Below, piece by piece: positions 43,616 through 53,500 of a DNA stretch of 64,000 nucleotides. Positions within the stretch are counted from its first letter, which is position 1; each line of letters opens with the position of its first letter. Location: positions 806,001-870,000 of the forward strand of contig NZ_JADNYL010000002.1 in the NCBI RefSeq assembly GCF_017168195.1, in the 5' to 3' direction. A program made the position numbers and the translations under genes. This stretch comes from Thalassotalea sp. G2M2-11. GTDB taxonomy: Bacteria > Pseudomonadota > Gammaproteobacteria > Enterobacterales > Alteromonadaceae. Under the pieces are notes generated by a model that was not told where the DNA came from, did no database searches, and saw only the letters and a program-made list of their open reading frames with translations.

Positions 43616-44591
43616 GGTGTTCTCCAGAAATATCAAGCATTACAGGCTTGGTAAATGAGGTTTGAGGTTGAATAAAGTTAGCAAAATGAACAAGGTAACC
43701 ATTCGATAATGTATTACAAACTAATGAACTGCTAACATATTGGTCAGGGATAACCGTGTTAATTTGATCTTCAAATGCCGCTTCGTTAAAGGCAAGTAAA
43801 TCAAAAGACACTGGTTTTAATATTTGTAAAATTTTGGGCGCAAGCTCAAGCAGGTTAAGGTTTGACTCAAAAGAAATATAACTACTACTATCTTGCGGCG
43901 TCACATGAATGGTCAAGTATTGGTCATCTTTAATGGCATTTAGCGAATAACCATATGGATCAAATACATAGTCATCGATAATAAAGTTTGGTAATAACTC
44001 ATCAATGCACAAAAATGTTCGTATTTGCTCTTTAGTTAAATTAGCTTGTGTTAAGTGCTCGGAGGCATGCTTGCTAATTTGATAGGCAAGTAACTCATAA
44101 GTTTTGTCATTAATGTCGGCTTGATACTCATTGTCTTGATGGAAAATATAATTATGGTGAGAATCTAACTCACCAAAGCGATAAGCTCTTCCTGAAAATA
44201 TATTTGAGAGCATTTTTATATCATCGCCGAAACAACTTGGTTGTGCCTGAGAAAAATATTCGTTTTTCCGTTGATAAATCACTTGTTTAATTAGCGCATT
44301 ATCAAAGTTATTTAAAAAAAAGCTTACCGAGTTAACCAAATGTGTTTGGCCACAGGTTAAGATTAAAAACCTGTCTTGCCAAACAAAAAGGCTAGATTCA
44401 GACAACAAGAACGCCTTGCAATATGGGTTTTCAATAAATGAAAGAATTTGAGCATTACAACAGCTGACTAGCTCACACCAGAAATCATAGTTAATATCTG
44501 TGAGTAAGTTTAGTTGGCTAGCATCGATATGTATTTCTGCTTTTTTTTCTGAACCTTCAAAAAACAAACGCCTGTCCTCAAAGTGCGACAC
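43605..44591 (-). CDS. speD: S-adenosylmethionine decarboxylase, eukaryotic type
   Basis: A 328-residue pyruvoyl enzyme that makes decarboxylated SAM, the aminopropyl donor for SpeE. Unlike the short bacterial SpeD, it aligns with the full-length human AMD1 family. FEGSEKKAE carries Glu12 and Glu15 (human Glu8, Glu11). LSESSLFV holds the self-cleavage site Glu65-Ser66, where Ser66 becomes the pyruvoyl group. Cys80 (LTCGQT), Ser216 (YGYSLN) and His229 (TIHVTPQ) match human Cys82, Ser229 and His243. All catalytic and processing residues are thus present, so it should be active. It is coupled to speE by an 11-base overlap. Confidence 0.9.
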   Translation of the reverse strand: MSHFEDRRLFFEGSEKKAEIHIDASQLNLLTDINYDFWCELVSCCNAQILSFIENPYCKAFLLSESSLFVWQDRFLILTCGQTHLVNSVSFFLNNFDNALIKQVIYQRKNEYFSQAQPSCFGDDIKMLSNIFSGRAYRFGELDSHHNYIFHQDNEYQADINDKTYELLAYQISKHASEHLTQANLTKEQIRTFLCIDELLPNFIIDDYVFDPYGYSLNAIKDDQYLTIHVTPQDSSSYISFESNLNLLELAPKILQILKPVSFDLLAFNEAAFEDQINTVIPDQYVSSSLVCNTLSNGYLVHFANFIQPQTSFTKPVMLDISGEHHAL

Positions 44592-44807
44592 AAAAAAGGT
44601 GCGCTATTTTACAAATAAAAATTGCTTTTTCAATAGAATTTTTGTCACTTAAACACATTTAGTGATTAGCTAAAGTTAAGCCCTGTTCATGTAAAATGCA
44701 ATGAGTGAATGAAGTAATCATATCTGTCAGTTAAATTGTTAAAAAAACACTATACTTTGGCTAAATATTTTGCATAATTGCGCGAAAAATATCTTAGGTC
44801 ATTGAGT

Positions 44808-45734
44808 GTGCCAAAACTTAAACATATTGATGTCAACTTAACACCTGCGCCTACTGCTTATGAATGGTCGCGAACCACTCCAGCTATTTACAAAAATAGC
44901 AGCCATATTATTGGTTTTGAATTTGATGGTACCGCCTGTTTTCGTAAAGGTGCTAAAGCAGGCCCTAATGCAATACGTGCAGTATCAGGAGACATAGAGT
45001 CGTATTCGCCATACTTAAACGCGGATTTAGCAGATCATCCGTTTGTTGACTTAGGTAACATCCCCATAGATAAAAGTATTAACAAGGATAGCGAGCCTGC
45101 ATACATAAAGCAGCAATTTAACCTTGCTTGTGAGACGTTTAACCAGCTCTTACAAGGTGTGTCATTGGCTGAAAACAAGGTAAAAATACTGACACTTGGC
45201 GGCGAACATTCTATTTCATATGCGCCTATTGTCCGTTATTTACAAGAATATCCTGATTTAGTCGTACTCCATTTAGATGCCCATGCTGATTTACGTGATG
45301 GCTATTTAGGCTATCACTATTCTCATGCTTCTATTATTCGCCGTATTCATGATCATTTTACCGAGAGTAATACCTTGATCCAGTATGGTATTCGCTCAGG
45401 AACCAAAGAAGAATACCACTGGATGAAAGACCATAAGACAATTAAGCAGAGTCGTGATGAGTTTTTGGCAGCCGTTGACGCCATTCCAGCAGATAGACCT
45501 GTTTATCTTACGTTAGATCTCGATTATTTTGATCCGAGCTACTTCCCAGGTACTGGCACACCTGAACCAGGTGGTGAAGATTTTCATTCGTTTGTGAGCT
45601 TATGTAAACGTTTACGAAATAAAAACTTTGTCGGATGTGATGTAGTCGAACTGTCACCAGAAATAGACAGTACAGGTAATAGCGATGTGTTTGCGACTAA
45701 GGTCGTGCGTGAATTATTATTGTGTTTAGCTTAA
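44808..45734 (+). CDS. speB: Agmatinase (ureohydrolase family)
   Basis: A 308-residue manganese hydrolase that converts agmatine to putrescine and urea. Metal motifs GGEHSIS, HLDAHADLRDGY, HYSHAS and LDLDYFDPS are intact. The GTG at 44808 is the likely start (MPKLKHIDVNL), with AGG upstream; a TTG 10 codons earlier is possible. Agmatinase rather than arginase follows from context: speA lies 12 bases downstream on the same strand, and speD-speE are divergent. Confidence 0.9.
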   Translation: MPKLKHIDVNLTPAPTAYEWSRTTPAIYKNSSHIIGFEFDGTACFRKGAKAGPNAIRAVSGDIESYSPYLNADLADHPFVDLGNIPIDKSINKDSEPAYIKQQFNLACETFNQLLQGVSLAENKVKILTLGGEHSISYAPIVRYLQEYPDLVVLHLDAHADLRDGYLGYHYSHASIIRRIHDHFTESNTLIQYGIRSGTKEEYHWMKDHKTIKQSRDEFLAAVDAIPADRPVYLTLDLDYFDPSYFPGTGTPEPGGEDFHSFVSLCKRLRNKNFVGCDVVELSPEIDSTGNSDVFATKVVRELLLCLA

Positions 45735-45746
45735 CGGGGAATAACG

Positions 45747-47696
45747 TTGGAACATCAAAACCTTTCTAAAGATATGGAACAAGCCAGTAACAGTGTAGTT
45801 TGGTCTGTTGAAGAAGCAGAAAAAACATATCGTGTGAAACGATGGGGAAATGGTTACTTTGCTGTTGGTGAACATGGCAATATTGAGGTAACTCCTCGTT
45901 ATGATCAGCCAAAGTTAAAGATTAATTTACGTGAAATCATTGATGAAATGGCAAGTGAAGGCATTGAATTTCCTGCTGTCATTCGCTTTCACGATATTTT
46001 GCGTTCGCAAGTAGAGCAGCTAAATCGCACCTTTAGAAATACCATTGAACAGGCGCATTACGAAGGGCATTATTTAGGGGTATTTCCGGTTAAAGTAAAC
46101 CAAATGCGAGAAGTTATTGAGGAAATTATTGATGCGGGCGCTCGCTTTAACTATGGCTTAGAGGCTGGCTCTAAACCCGAGTTAATCGCCGCATTGGCTT
46201 ATAATACTAATGAAAACTCTTTAACCATTTTAAATGGTTACAAAGACGAAGAATATTTACGCTTAGCATTGTTAGGCACAAAAATTAAGCGCAAAATGGT
46301 GATCGTAATCGAGAAGTTTAGTGAACTAACTAAACTTATTACACTATCAAAAATGCTTAATATTGAGCCTATTATTGGTCTGCGCGTAAAAATGATGGCC
46401 AAAGGACGAGGCAAATGGGAAAGTTCAAGCGGTGAGCGCGCAAAGTTTGGCTTAAGTATCACCGAAATACTCAATGCCGTATCCCTGCTTGAAAAAGAAG
46501 GTTTACGCCATACCATCAAGCTTTTACATTTTCATATTGGTAGTCAATTAACGGATATTCGAGCAATAAAAGAAGCCGTTCAAGAAGCATCATTAATTTA
46601 TGCTCGACTTGTTAAACAAGGCGTACCATTAGAGTATGTTGATGTGGGTGGCGGCTTAGCAATAGATTATGATGGCTCACAATCTACCAATGACTCTTCC
46701 TGTAATTATTCAATAGAAGAATATATTAATGACATTGTCTATGGCTTTAAACAAAGCTGTGATCTAGAAGAAGTTCCACATCCCAATTTAGTCAGTGAGA
46801 GTGGTCGAGCAATGACGGCCCATCATTCATGTGTAGTGACTAAAGTAATTGGCGAAATTCATCCAAGTGGTGCTAAGTATAATACTCGAAAAACAACAGG
46901 TGAGCATATTATTGTGACTAATATGCGCACCATTGAAACAGATTTAAACCAAAGTAATTTTCAAGAAACCTATAATGATATCGCTCAGTTAAAAGAGCAG
47001 GCATTACAGGCATTTAAGCTAGGTATTATGTCATTAGAAGAAATGGCAAAAATTGAGACCCTGTATTGGCGTATTTTGTCTCAAGTAGATGCATTGGCAC
47101 AACGACAAGAATTTGTGCCAGAAGAGCTAAAAGAAATTCCTGAGATGATGTCGTCCCAATACTTAGCTAATTTTTCTGTGTTTCAATCTGCGGCAGATTC
47201 ATGGGCAATAGATCAAGTACTTCCGATAGTGCCTATTTCTCGATTGAATGAACAACCAACAAAGTTATGTAGTTTGGTTGATATTACCTGTGATAGTGAT
47301 GGCAAAATAGATAAATTTATTGGTGAAGACACTATTGCTAAGCATATTCCTATGCACCAGTTAAAAGAAGGTGAAGATTACTTTATTGGTCTGTTTTTAA
47401 CAGGAGCTTATCAGGATGTCATGGGCGACATGCATAACCTATTTGGACGATTGAACGAAGTACATATTGTTAGTTATGACGATGATCCTAAAGATTTTTA
47501 TATTGAAGAAGTTGTCAAAGGTTCATCTGTCGATAAAGTGTTATCGACAATGCAATATACACCTGAAATCTTAGCTCAGATGGTAAAAAAGGAAATAGAT
47601 AAACAGATCCAACGTGGAAAAATTAAGCCTAGAGAAGGTGTGCAATGGATAGACTTTTACGAAGATTGCTTAGACGGATACACCTATTTAAAATAA
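45747..47696 (+). CDS. speA: Biosynthetic arginine decarboxylase
   Basis: A 649-residue PLP enzyme that makes agmatine from arginine. PLP lysine in FPVKVNQMREVIEE (about residue 114), the HFHIGSQLTDI block, VDVGGGLAIDYDG and the SESGRAMTAHH segment are typical. The start TTG at 45747 is supported by GGGGA six bases upstream. Together with SpeB, SpeD and SpeE it completes a route from arginine to spermidine without ornithine decarboxylase. Confidence 0.95.
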   Translation: MEHQNLSKDMEQASNSVVWSVEEAEKTYRVKRWGNGYFAVGEHGNIEVTPRYDQPKLKINLREIIDEMASEGIEFPAVIRFHDILRSQVEQLNRTFRNTIEQAHYEGHYLGVFPVKVNQMREVIEEIIDAGARFNYGLEAGSKPELIAALAYNTNENSLTILNGYKDEEYLRLALLGTKIKRKMVIVIEKFSELTKLITLSKMLNIEPIIGLRVKMMAKGRGKWESSSGERAKFGLSITEILNAVSLLEKEGLRHTIKLLHFHIGSQLTDIRAIKEAVQEASLIYARLVKQGVPLEYVDVGGGLAIDYDGSQSTNDSSCNYSIEEYINDIVYGFKQSCDLEEVPHPNLVSESGRAMTAHHSCVVTKVIGEIHPSGAKYNTRKTTGEHIIVTNMRTIETDLNQSNFQETYNDIAQLKEQALQAFKLGIMSLEEMAKIETLYWRILSQVDALAQRQEFVPEELKEIPEMMSSQYLANFSVFQSAADSWAIDQVLPIVPISRLNEQPTKLCSLVDITCDSDGKIDKFIGEDTIAKHIPMHQLKEGEDYFIGLFLTGAYQDVMGDMHNLFGRLNEVHIVSYDDDPKDFYIEEVVKGSSVDKVLSTMQYTPEILAQMVKKEIDKQIQRGKIKPREGVQWIDFYEDCLDGYTYLK

Positions 47697-47781
47697 ATAG
47701 AAATGATATTAGCCGCTAATGAGGTGGCTAAATTCATTAGGCCACGATCGTTCAAGCTCAACATGCCATTAAACATTCGTG

Positions 47782-48714
47782 CTATGAAAGTAGGGATTGG
47801 TTTTGATGGGTGCAATGTCGACTTTTATAAGCACTCGGGCATACGCCAAAATATTGTTTAAAAATACGACTAAAATGACTTGAATTACTATAGCCTAAGG
47901 AGAAGCAAACCTGCGTTATTTGCTGGCCTTGTTTAATTAACTGAGCGGCTTTTTTTAATCGCGCCTGCTGCTGGTATACCATAGGGGTACAACCTAAGTG
48001 ATTCTTAAACTGGTGAAAAAATTTCGTTCTGCTCATGCAAGACAACTTACATAACTGTTCTATATCTAACGCCTCATTTAAGTGATTATTAATATAAAAA
48101 AGCGCCGAGTTTAAACCATTGTATTCAGGGTCTCTTTGACTGTGATGAAGTAAAAAATGTCGTGTTTGGTGACGTAGTAAACGAACAATTAACTCGGAAA
48201 CGGCAAGATCTATCATCACGCTACGGTCTTGGTGTTTTTCAGCAAATATTTGTACTATCCGATACAACAAAGCTTGTGTATTACTATTGTGATGCGTATG
48301 CACAAGTGTATGTTGATAATCCCATTCACCATATACCTCACTAAGTGGTGAACTGGTATTTAAGCCATTGGCGATTTGCTGAATACGTTCTTTCGAGATC
48401 TCTATGGCTAAACAAGTGGTTGGCTCATTAAATTTCGCTTCTGGAAAATCAATCTCTACGGGCTGATTAGGCGCCATAATAAAAGATTCATGGGGGAAAA
48501 ATGCCGCCTGATATTTATCAGATGCGCAATGCATCACTTTTTTTCCGGTTACCATGCCACAGAACAGTAACTGATCAGACATCAACGCCACACGATCAGC
48601 CTGTTCATAAGTATCATAAATACTTAACTCAGTATCAGGCCCAGCAAAACTTATTTTGTTTTCAACCAAAACTTTCGGGTTTTCTCTGCTCTTTCTCAGA
48701 CTTCCGTGGATCAT
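47782..48714 (-). CDS. AraC-family transcriptional regulator
   Basis: A 310-residue regulator with a cupin-like N-terminal sensing part and a C-terminal double helix-turn-helix (about 205-300): LDIEQLCKLSCMSRTKFFHQFK and QITQVCFSLGYSNSSHFSRIFK. The PSAYKSR ending is standard. The ATG (MIHGSLRKSRENPK) is the chosen start; the frame is open 25 codons further up to a TTG, and the ribosome binding site is weak in both cases. It is divergent from the aldehyde dehydrogenase and probably its activator. Confidence 0.85.
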   Translation of the reverse strand: MIHGSLRKSRENPKVLVENKISFAGPDTELSIYDTYEQADRVALMSDQLLFCGMVTGKKVMHCASDKYQAAFFPHESFIMAPNQPVEIDFPEAKFNEPTTCLAIEISKERIQQIANGLNTSSPLSEVYGEWDYQHTLVHTHHNSNTQALLYRIVQIFAEKHQDRSVMIDLAVSELIVRLLRHQTRHFLLHHSQRDPEYNGLNSALFYINNHLNEALDIEQLCKLSCMSRTKFFHQFKNHLGCTPMVYQQQARLKKAAQLIKQGQQITQVCFSLGYSNSSHFSRIFKQYFGVCPSAYKSRHCTHQNQSLLS

Positions 48715-48896
48715 AATAGGTCTACCAAGGTTAGGGTTTGTTGCCCTTCTATTCTGTTCAAAATAAAACCAGTTGATTATCAGTATCAATTTTTAGAACT
48801 GAGAGTCAACTTTTTTGGACTATCAGAATAACTCATTTCCCAATACCTGATTAAGGTTAGTTGACTACACAATAAATACAACTAGAGGAAAGTCTT

Positions 48897-50417
48897 ATGA
48901 TTTATGCAACACCTGGGGAAACTGGTTCAATTGTTACTTTTAAAGAGCGATATCAAAACTATATTGATGGTCAATGGGTCGCGCCAGTCAATGGTGAGTA
49001 TTTCGATAATATCAGCCCAGTCAATGGCAAGCCTTTTTGTCAAATACCTCGTTCTGATGGACAAGATATTAACTTAGCATTAGATGCAGCCCATAAAGCC
49101 AAAGCGGCATGGGGTTCAACCTCCGTGACAGAACGTTCTAATATTTTATTAAAAATTGCTGACAAAATAGAAGAAAATTTAGAGTATTTAGCCGTTGCAG
49201 AAACTTGGGATAACGGTAAAGCGATTCGCGAAACCCTTGCAGCTGATATTCCATTAGCCGTTGATCATTTTAGGTATTTCGCTGGTTGTCTTCGAGCACA
49301 AGAAGGCTCTGTTGGCGAAATAGATGCAAACACCGTTTCATATCATTTTCATGAACCGTTAGGCGTCGTTGGTCAAATCATTCCTTGGAATTTTCCTATC
49401 CTTATGGCGGCTTGGAAGTTAGCACCTGCCCTTGCTGCAGGTAATTGCGTGGTATTAAAGCCAGCAGAACAAACGCCAGCTTCTATTTTATTATTACTCG
49501 AACTTATCGGCGATTTATTGCCACCAGGAACACTCAACGTTGTTAATGGTTATGGCGCAGAAGCAGGACAAGCATTAGCTACCAGTAAGCGTATCGCTAA
49601 AATTGCTTTCACAGGTTCTACCCCTGTTGGTTCACATATTTTGAAATGCGCGGCTGAAAATATCATTCCTTCTACCGTCGAGCTTGGCGGTAAATCCCCC
49701 AACATCTATTTTAAAGATGTAATGGATTTAGAAGATGAGTACTTAAGTAAATGTATTGAAGGAACAGTATTAGCATTTTTCAACCAAGGGGAAGTATGCA
49801 CCTGTCCTTCAAGGTTATTCGTGCATGAAAAAATATACCCTGAATTTATCGCTAAAGTGATCGAGCGCTCGAAAGCGATTAAACGAGGAAACCCTCTAGA
49901 TACTGAAACCATGGTAGGCGCACAAGCCTCACAAGAGCAATTTGATAAAATCATGAGCTATATCGCTATTGGTCAACAAGAAGGCGCTGAACTATTATTA
50001 GGCGGTGAAGTTGAGTCGCTAAATAATGAATACAAAGATGGCTATTATATCCAACCTACCTTATTAAAAGGCAATAATGATATGCGGGTCTTTCAGGAAG
50101 AAATCTTTGGCCCAGTTATTTCTGTTTCAACGTTCAAAGATGAAGAAGAAGCACTGGCATTAGCCAATAGTTCTGAGTTCGGTCTGGGAGCTGGCGTATG
50201 GACACGTGATATGAACCTAGCTTATCGAATGGGTCGAAAAATAGAAGCTGGTCGCGTATGGACAAATTGTTATCATATGTACCCTGCTCATGCCGCCTTT
50301 GGTGGTTATAAAAAATCTGGCGTTGGCAGAGAAACTCATAAAATGGCACTAGAGCACTACCAACAAACGAAAAACGTGTTAGTGAGTTATGACATCAACC
50401 CTCTCGGGTTCTTCTAA
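48897..50417 (+). CDS. NAD-dependent aldehyde dehydrogenase (ExaC/AldB type)
   Basis: A 506-residue enzyme that oxidises aldehydes to acids, close in layout to ExaC/AldB-type acetaldehyde dehydrogenases. The NAD-binding [32 protein letters not shown], the general-base ELGGKSPN, the catalytic cysteine in [13 protein letters not shown] and [10 protein letters not shown] are all present. It follows a GAGGAAAG site. The divergent AraC regulator suggests substrate induction. Confidence 0.92.
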   Translation: MIYATPGETGSIVTFKERYQNYIDGQWVAPVNGEYFDNISPVNGKPFCQIPRSDGQDINLALDAAHKAKAAWGSTSVTERSNILLKIADKIEENLEYLAVAETWDNGKAIRETLAADIPLAVDHFRYFAGCLRAQEGSVGEIDANTVSYHFHEPLGVVGQIIPWNFPILMAAWKLAPALAAGNCVVLKPAEQTPASILLLLELIGDLLPPGTLNVVNGYGAEAGQALATSKRIAKIAFTGSTPVGSHILKCAAENIIPSTVELGGKSPNIYFKDVMDLEDEYLSKCIEGTVLAFFNQGEVCTCPSRLFVHEKIYPEFIAKVIERSKAIKRGNPLDTETMVGAQASQEQFDKIMSYIAIGQQEGAELLLGGEVESLNNEYKDGYYIQPTLLKGNNDMRVFQEEIFGPVISVSTFKDEEEALALANSSEFGLGAGVWTRDMNLAYRMGRKIEAGRVWTNCYHMYPAHAAFGGYKKSGVGRETHKMALEHYQQTKNVLVSYDINPLGFF

Positions 50418-50448
50418 ACTCGCAGTATTGTCTAAACTCTCCGTAATA

Positions 50449-50480
50449 AAAGGCAAATCCATACGGATTTGCCTTTCTTT
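50449..50480. terminator. Bidirectional terminator
   Basis: Stem AAAGGCAAATCC with GGATTTGCCTTT around an ATAC loop, followed by TCTTT. It separates the aldehyde dehydrogenase from the converging kinase gene. Confidence 0.85.
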
Positions 50481-50524
50481 GTTGAATACACACAATTAGC
50501 TCAAAAAAAATAAACACTTTCAAT

Positions 50525-53500
50525 TTATTCGCACAGTTGGATAAATTGCGTTAAGGCGTTTTTGATTTCGACAATATCAAACACATCGGTGGCTTGTTTA
50601 AGTTGTTTCGCCAGCATTAATAAACTATCAGACTGCTTAACGTTAGCTAAAGCCTGTAGTTCATCGGCAAACTGTGCAATCTCTGTTAAGTTATTACTTT
50701 GTTTAAGTTTTTTGCATGTTTCGAGATACTCTTGCCTAAGGATATTCTGTAGCTCATCATCCAACGACACCTTTGCTCCCTCAGACATGGGTTGTCTAAC
50801 CTCATATTCCTCATAAGGTAAATGCTTCTTGAGCTCAGTAATTAATTCTTCTTTCAGTACTGGCTTTCTTAAATAACCAGCAAAATTTTCACGCCGTTGT
50901 CGTTCATAGTCATCACGCATAACAGAAGCTGTCAGTGCAACAATCGGTAAATTAGGCTGTGATTGTTTAATCATCGTTGCCGCTTGATAGCCATCCATCA
51001 CTGGCATTCTTATATCCATTACGATTAAATCAAAGTCTTGCTCGTTGGATAGTTGCACGGCTTGCTCACCATTACTCGCCTCTTCAGAGCGAATATTTAA
51101 CGTGTTAAAAATTTCTATTAACAGCCGACGGTTATCAGCAATATCATCAACAACAAGCACCTTAATATCATGAAAGCGCACCGCACTAGCCGTTGATTGC
51201 TCTGCAACTTGTGTTTCACTATTCTTTTGAATTGACGTGACATCGATTGAGCTAAGATAAACAGAGAAACAAGAACCCTTTCCTTGTGTGCTAGTCACTG
51301 ACAATTGACCATTCATCAGTTCAGTGAGTCGCCGACTTATTGTTAAACCAAGGCCTGTGCCACCATATTTTCGAACACTTTGACCTTCTTGTTGCTGGAA
51401 ACTTTCAAAAATATGTTCCACCTTATTGGCGGGAATACCAATACCGGTATCTTCAACATCAATTCGCAAATCAACCGTACTATGTATTATGTTTTCGTTG
51501 ATTGCAGTGGCGCGTAAAGTAATACTGCCTTCATCGGTGAATTTCACTGCATTACCGACCAAATTAAATAAAATTTGTCGGATACGAGTGGAATCAAGTA
51601 GTAACGATTGAGGAATTTTTTCATCAACCTCAAGTAGAAAATCTAACCCCTTCTTACGTACGTTCATGGTAAATATGTTACTAATATCTTCAAAAATAAT
51701 ATGGGGGTTACACACTTCTTTGGAGATGGTCAGTTTACCCGCTTCTATTTTAGATAAATCAAGAATGTCGTTTATTAACAACAGTAACGAATTGCCCGCA
51801 GATTTAATTGTTTTAACAAAAGATTTAAGTTTTTCATCCTTTATTTGTTCATAAAGCAATTCAGTAAAGCCAATAATGGCATTCATTGGCGTTCGAATTT
51901 CATGACTCATATTCGCTAGAAATTCTGATTTAGCACGATTAGCTGCTTCCGCACTATTTTTGGCTTGCTCCAGCGCTCTTTCCATTGAAACCCGATCATT
52001 TAAGTTCACAATAAGGTGCAATAAAGCAGCTTTACCATGATACTTGATTGGAATAATCGAGAGCAGCCCCTCAATCACTTGCTGGTCAAGGGTATTAATT
52101 TTGACTTGTTTATCATGAACATTATCAACTTCCCCTTGATAAAAGCGCTCAGCCGAGATCATGCCAACTTGTTCTTCTTGCATAGCTAATTCGTCAATGG
52201 CATGAACATTGGCCATGATCAGCAAATTTGTCTGAGCATCAACAACATAAATAATCACTGGCGTATTATCTATGACCACAGATAAGTTTCGTTCACTTTG
52301 CTTGAGCTCTAACTCTGTTTTTATCCTAAGTTCAATTTCCGTTTGTAATTTACGATTCCAGATCACAATAATACTAATAATCAAGATGGCTATTGCAACG
52401 GTGAAGGCAATCAGTTGGTAGTCGGTTTTGATCACAGGTTCTTGATTGCCCCATTTATCAAGGATCTGTTGCTTTTCTATGGTACTGATACTGGCAAGTA
52501 CCTTATTAAATATCGGCACTAATTCTTGAAATTCAGGTTGAATAGCAAAGCTGATATCCAGTTGATAATCGGTTTTACCGACAATTCTGAGCCCAGTATA
52601 ACCATGTTCTGCAATCAGGTAATTTACCTGAGCTAATGAACAAACAAAAATATCAGTCTTACCTAATGTTAAGTCTTGTAAACCTTGTTCGGCAGAGTTC
52701 ACAAGCTGAAACTTTTTATCAGGAAAGCGCTCAATTAACGCTGAAGTACTGGAGTAATCATCAATCAGGGTAATACGCTTGTCTAATTCTTTACTGATAT
52801 CATCAATATATTTATGCTGATTTTGCATCACCAACACAAAAGGACTTTCGATAAAGCTGTCGGTAAATGATAACTGCTCAAAAGCGCTATAATTCGAAGA
52901 AGCAGCCCCTATATTAACGTTATTTTGCGTAATGAGCTCAGCACTTTCTTGCCAGTTTTTAGTGGGTATGCGCTTAAACTCAATATTGAGTGTTGCAGCG
53001 ATAATTGATAAGTACTCGGCTATCATCCCTCGGTGCTGCTGTTGCTCATCGATTGATTCGTACGGCATCCAATTTGGATCCGAAGCAAAGGTAAAATAAT
53101 CATGGTTAAGCAACCATGAACGTTCAGATTTTGTCAAATTCACTTTGACATCGCTCGACAAACTGCGATTTATTAGCCACTTATCAAGGATATTATTAAG
53201 CTGCTCCCCTTCAATATGTAATAATACTTGATTGATTATCTCCCTAAGAGGTTGGTAATCATCGCGCATAGCAATATGTAGATAGTTTGTCGGTGCATTA
53301 GGTAGAGTTTTAAACGGTGTGATATTGGTCACGGCTTTCTGACGAAGTAAATAGTTCACTACTGCATGTGAGTCATACATCGCATCTGCTTTGTTCTCTA
53401 CGATAAAATCTATTGCCTGCCCTGGAGATTCGACAAAAACCAAACGCAAACCAGGCAACAACTGTCGTATTTCTTCTGCCATTGCACTATCTCGAACTAT

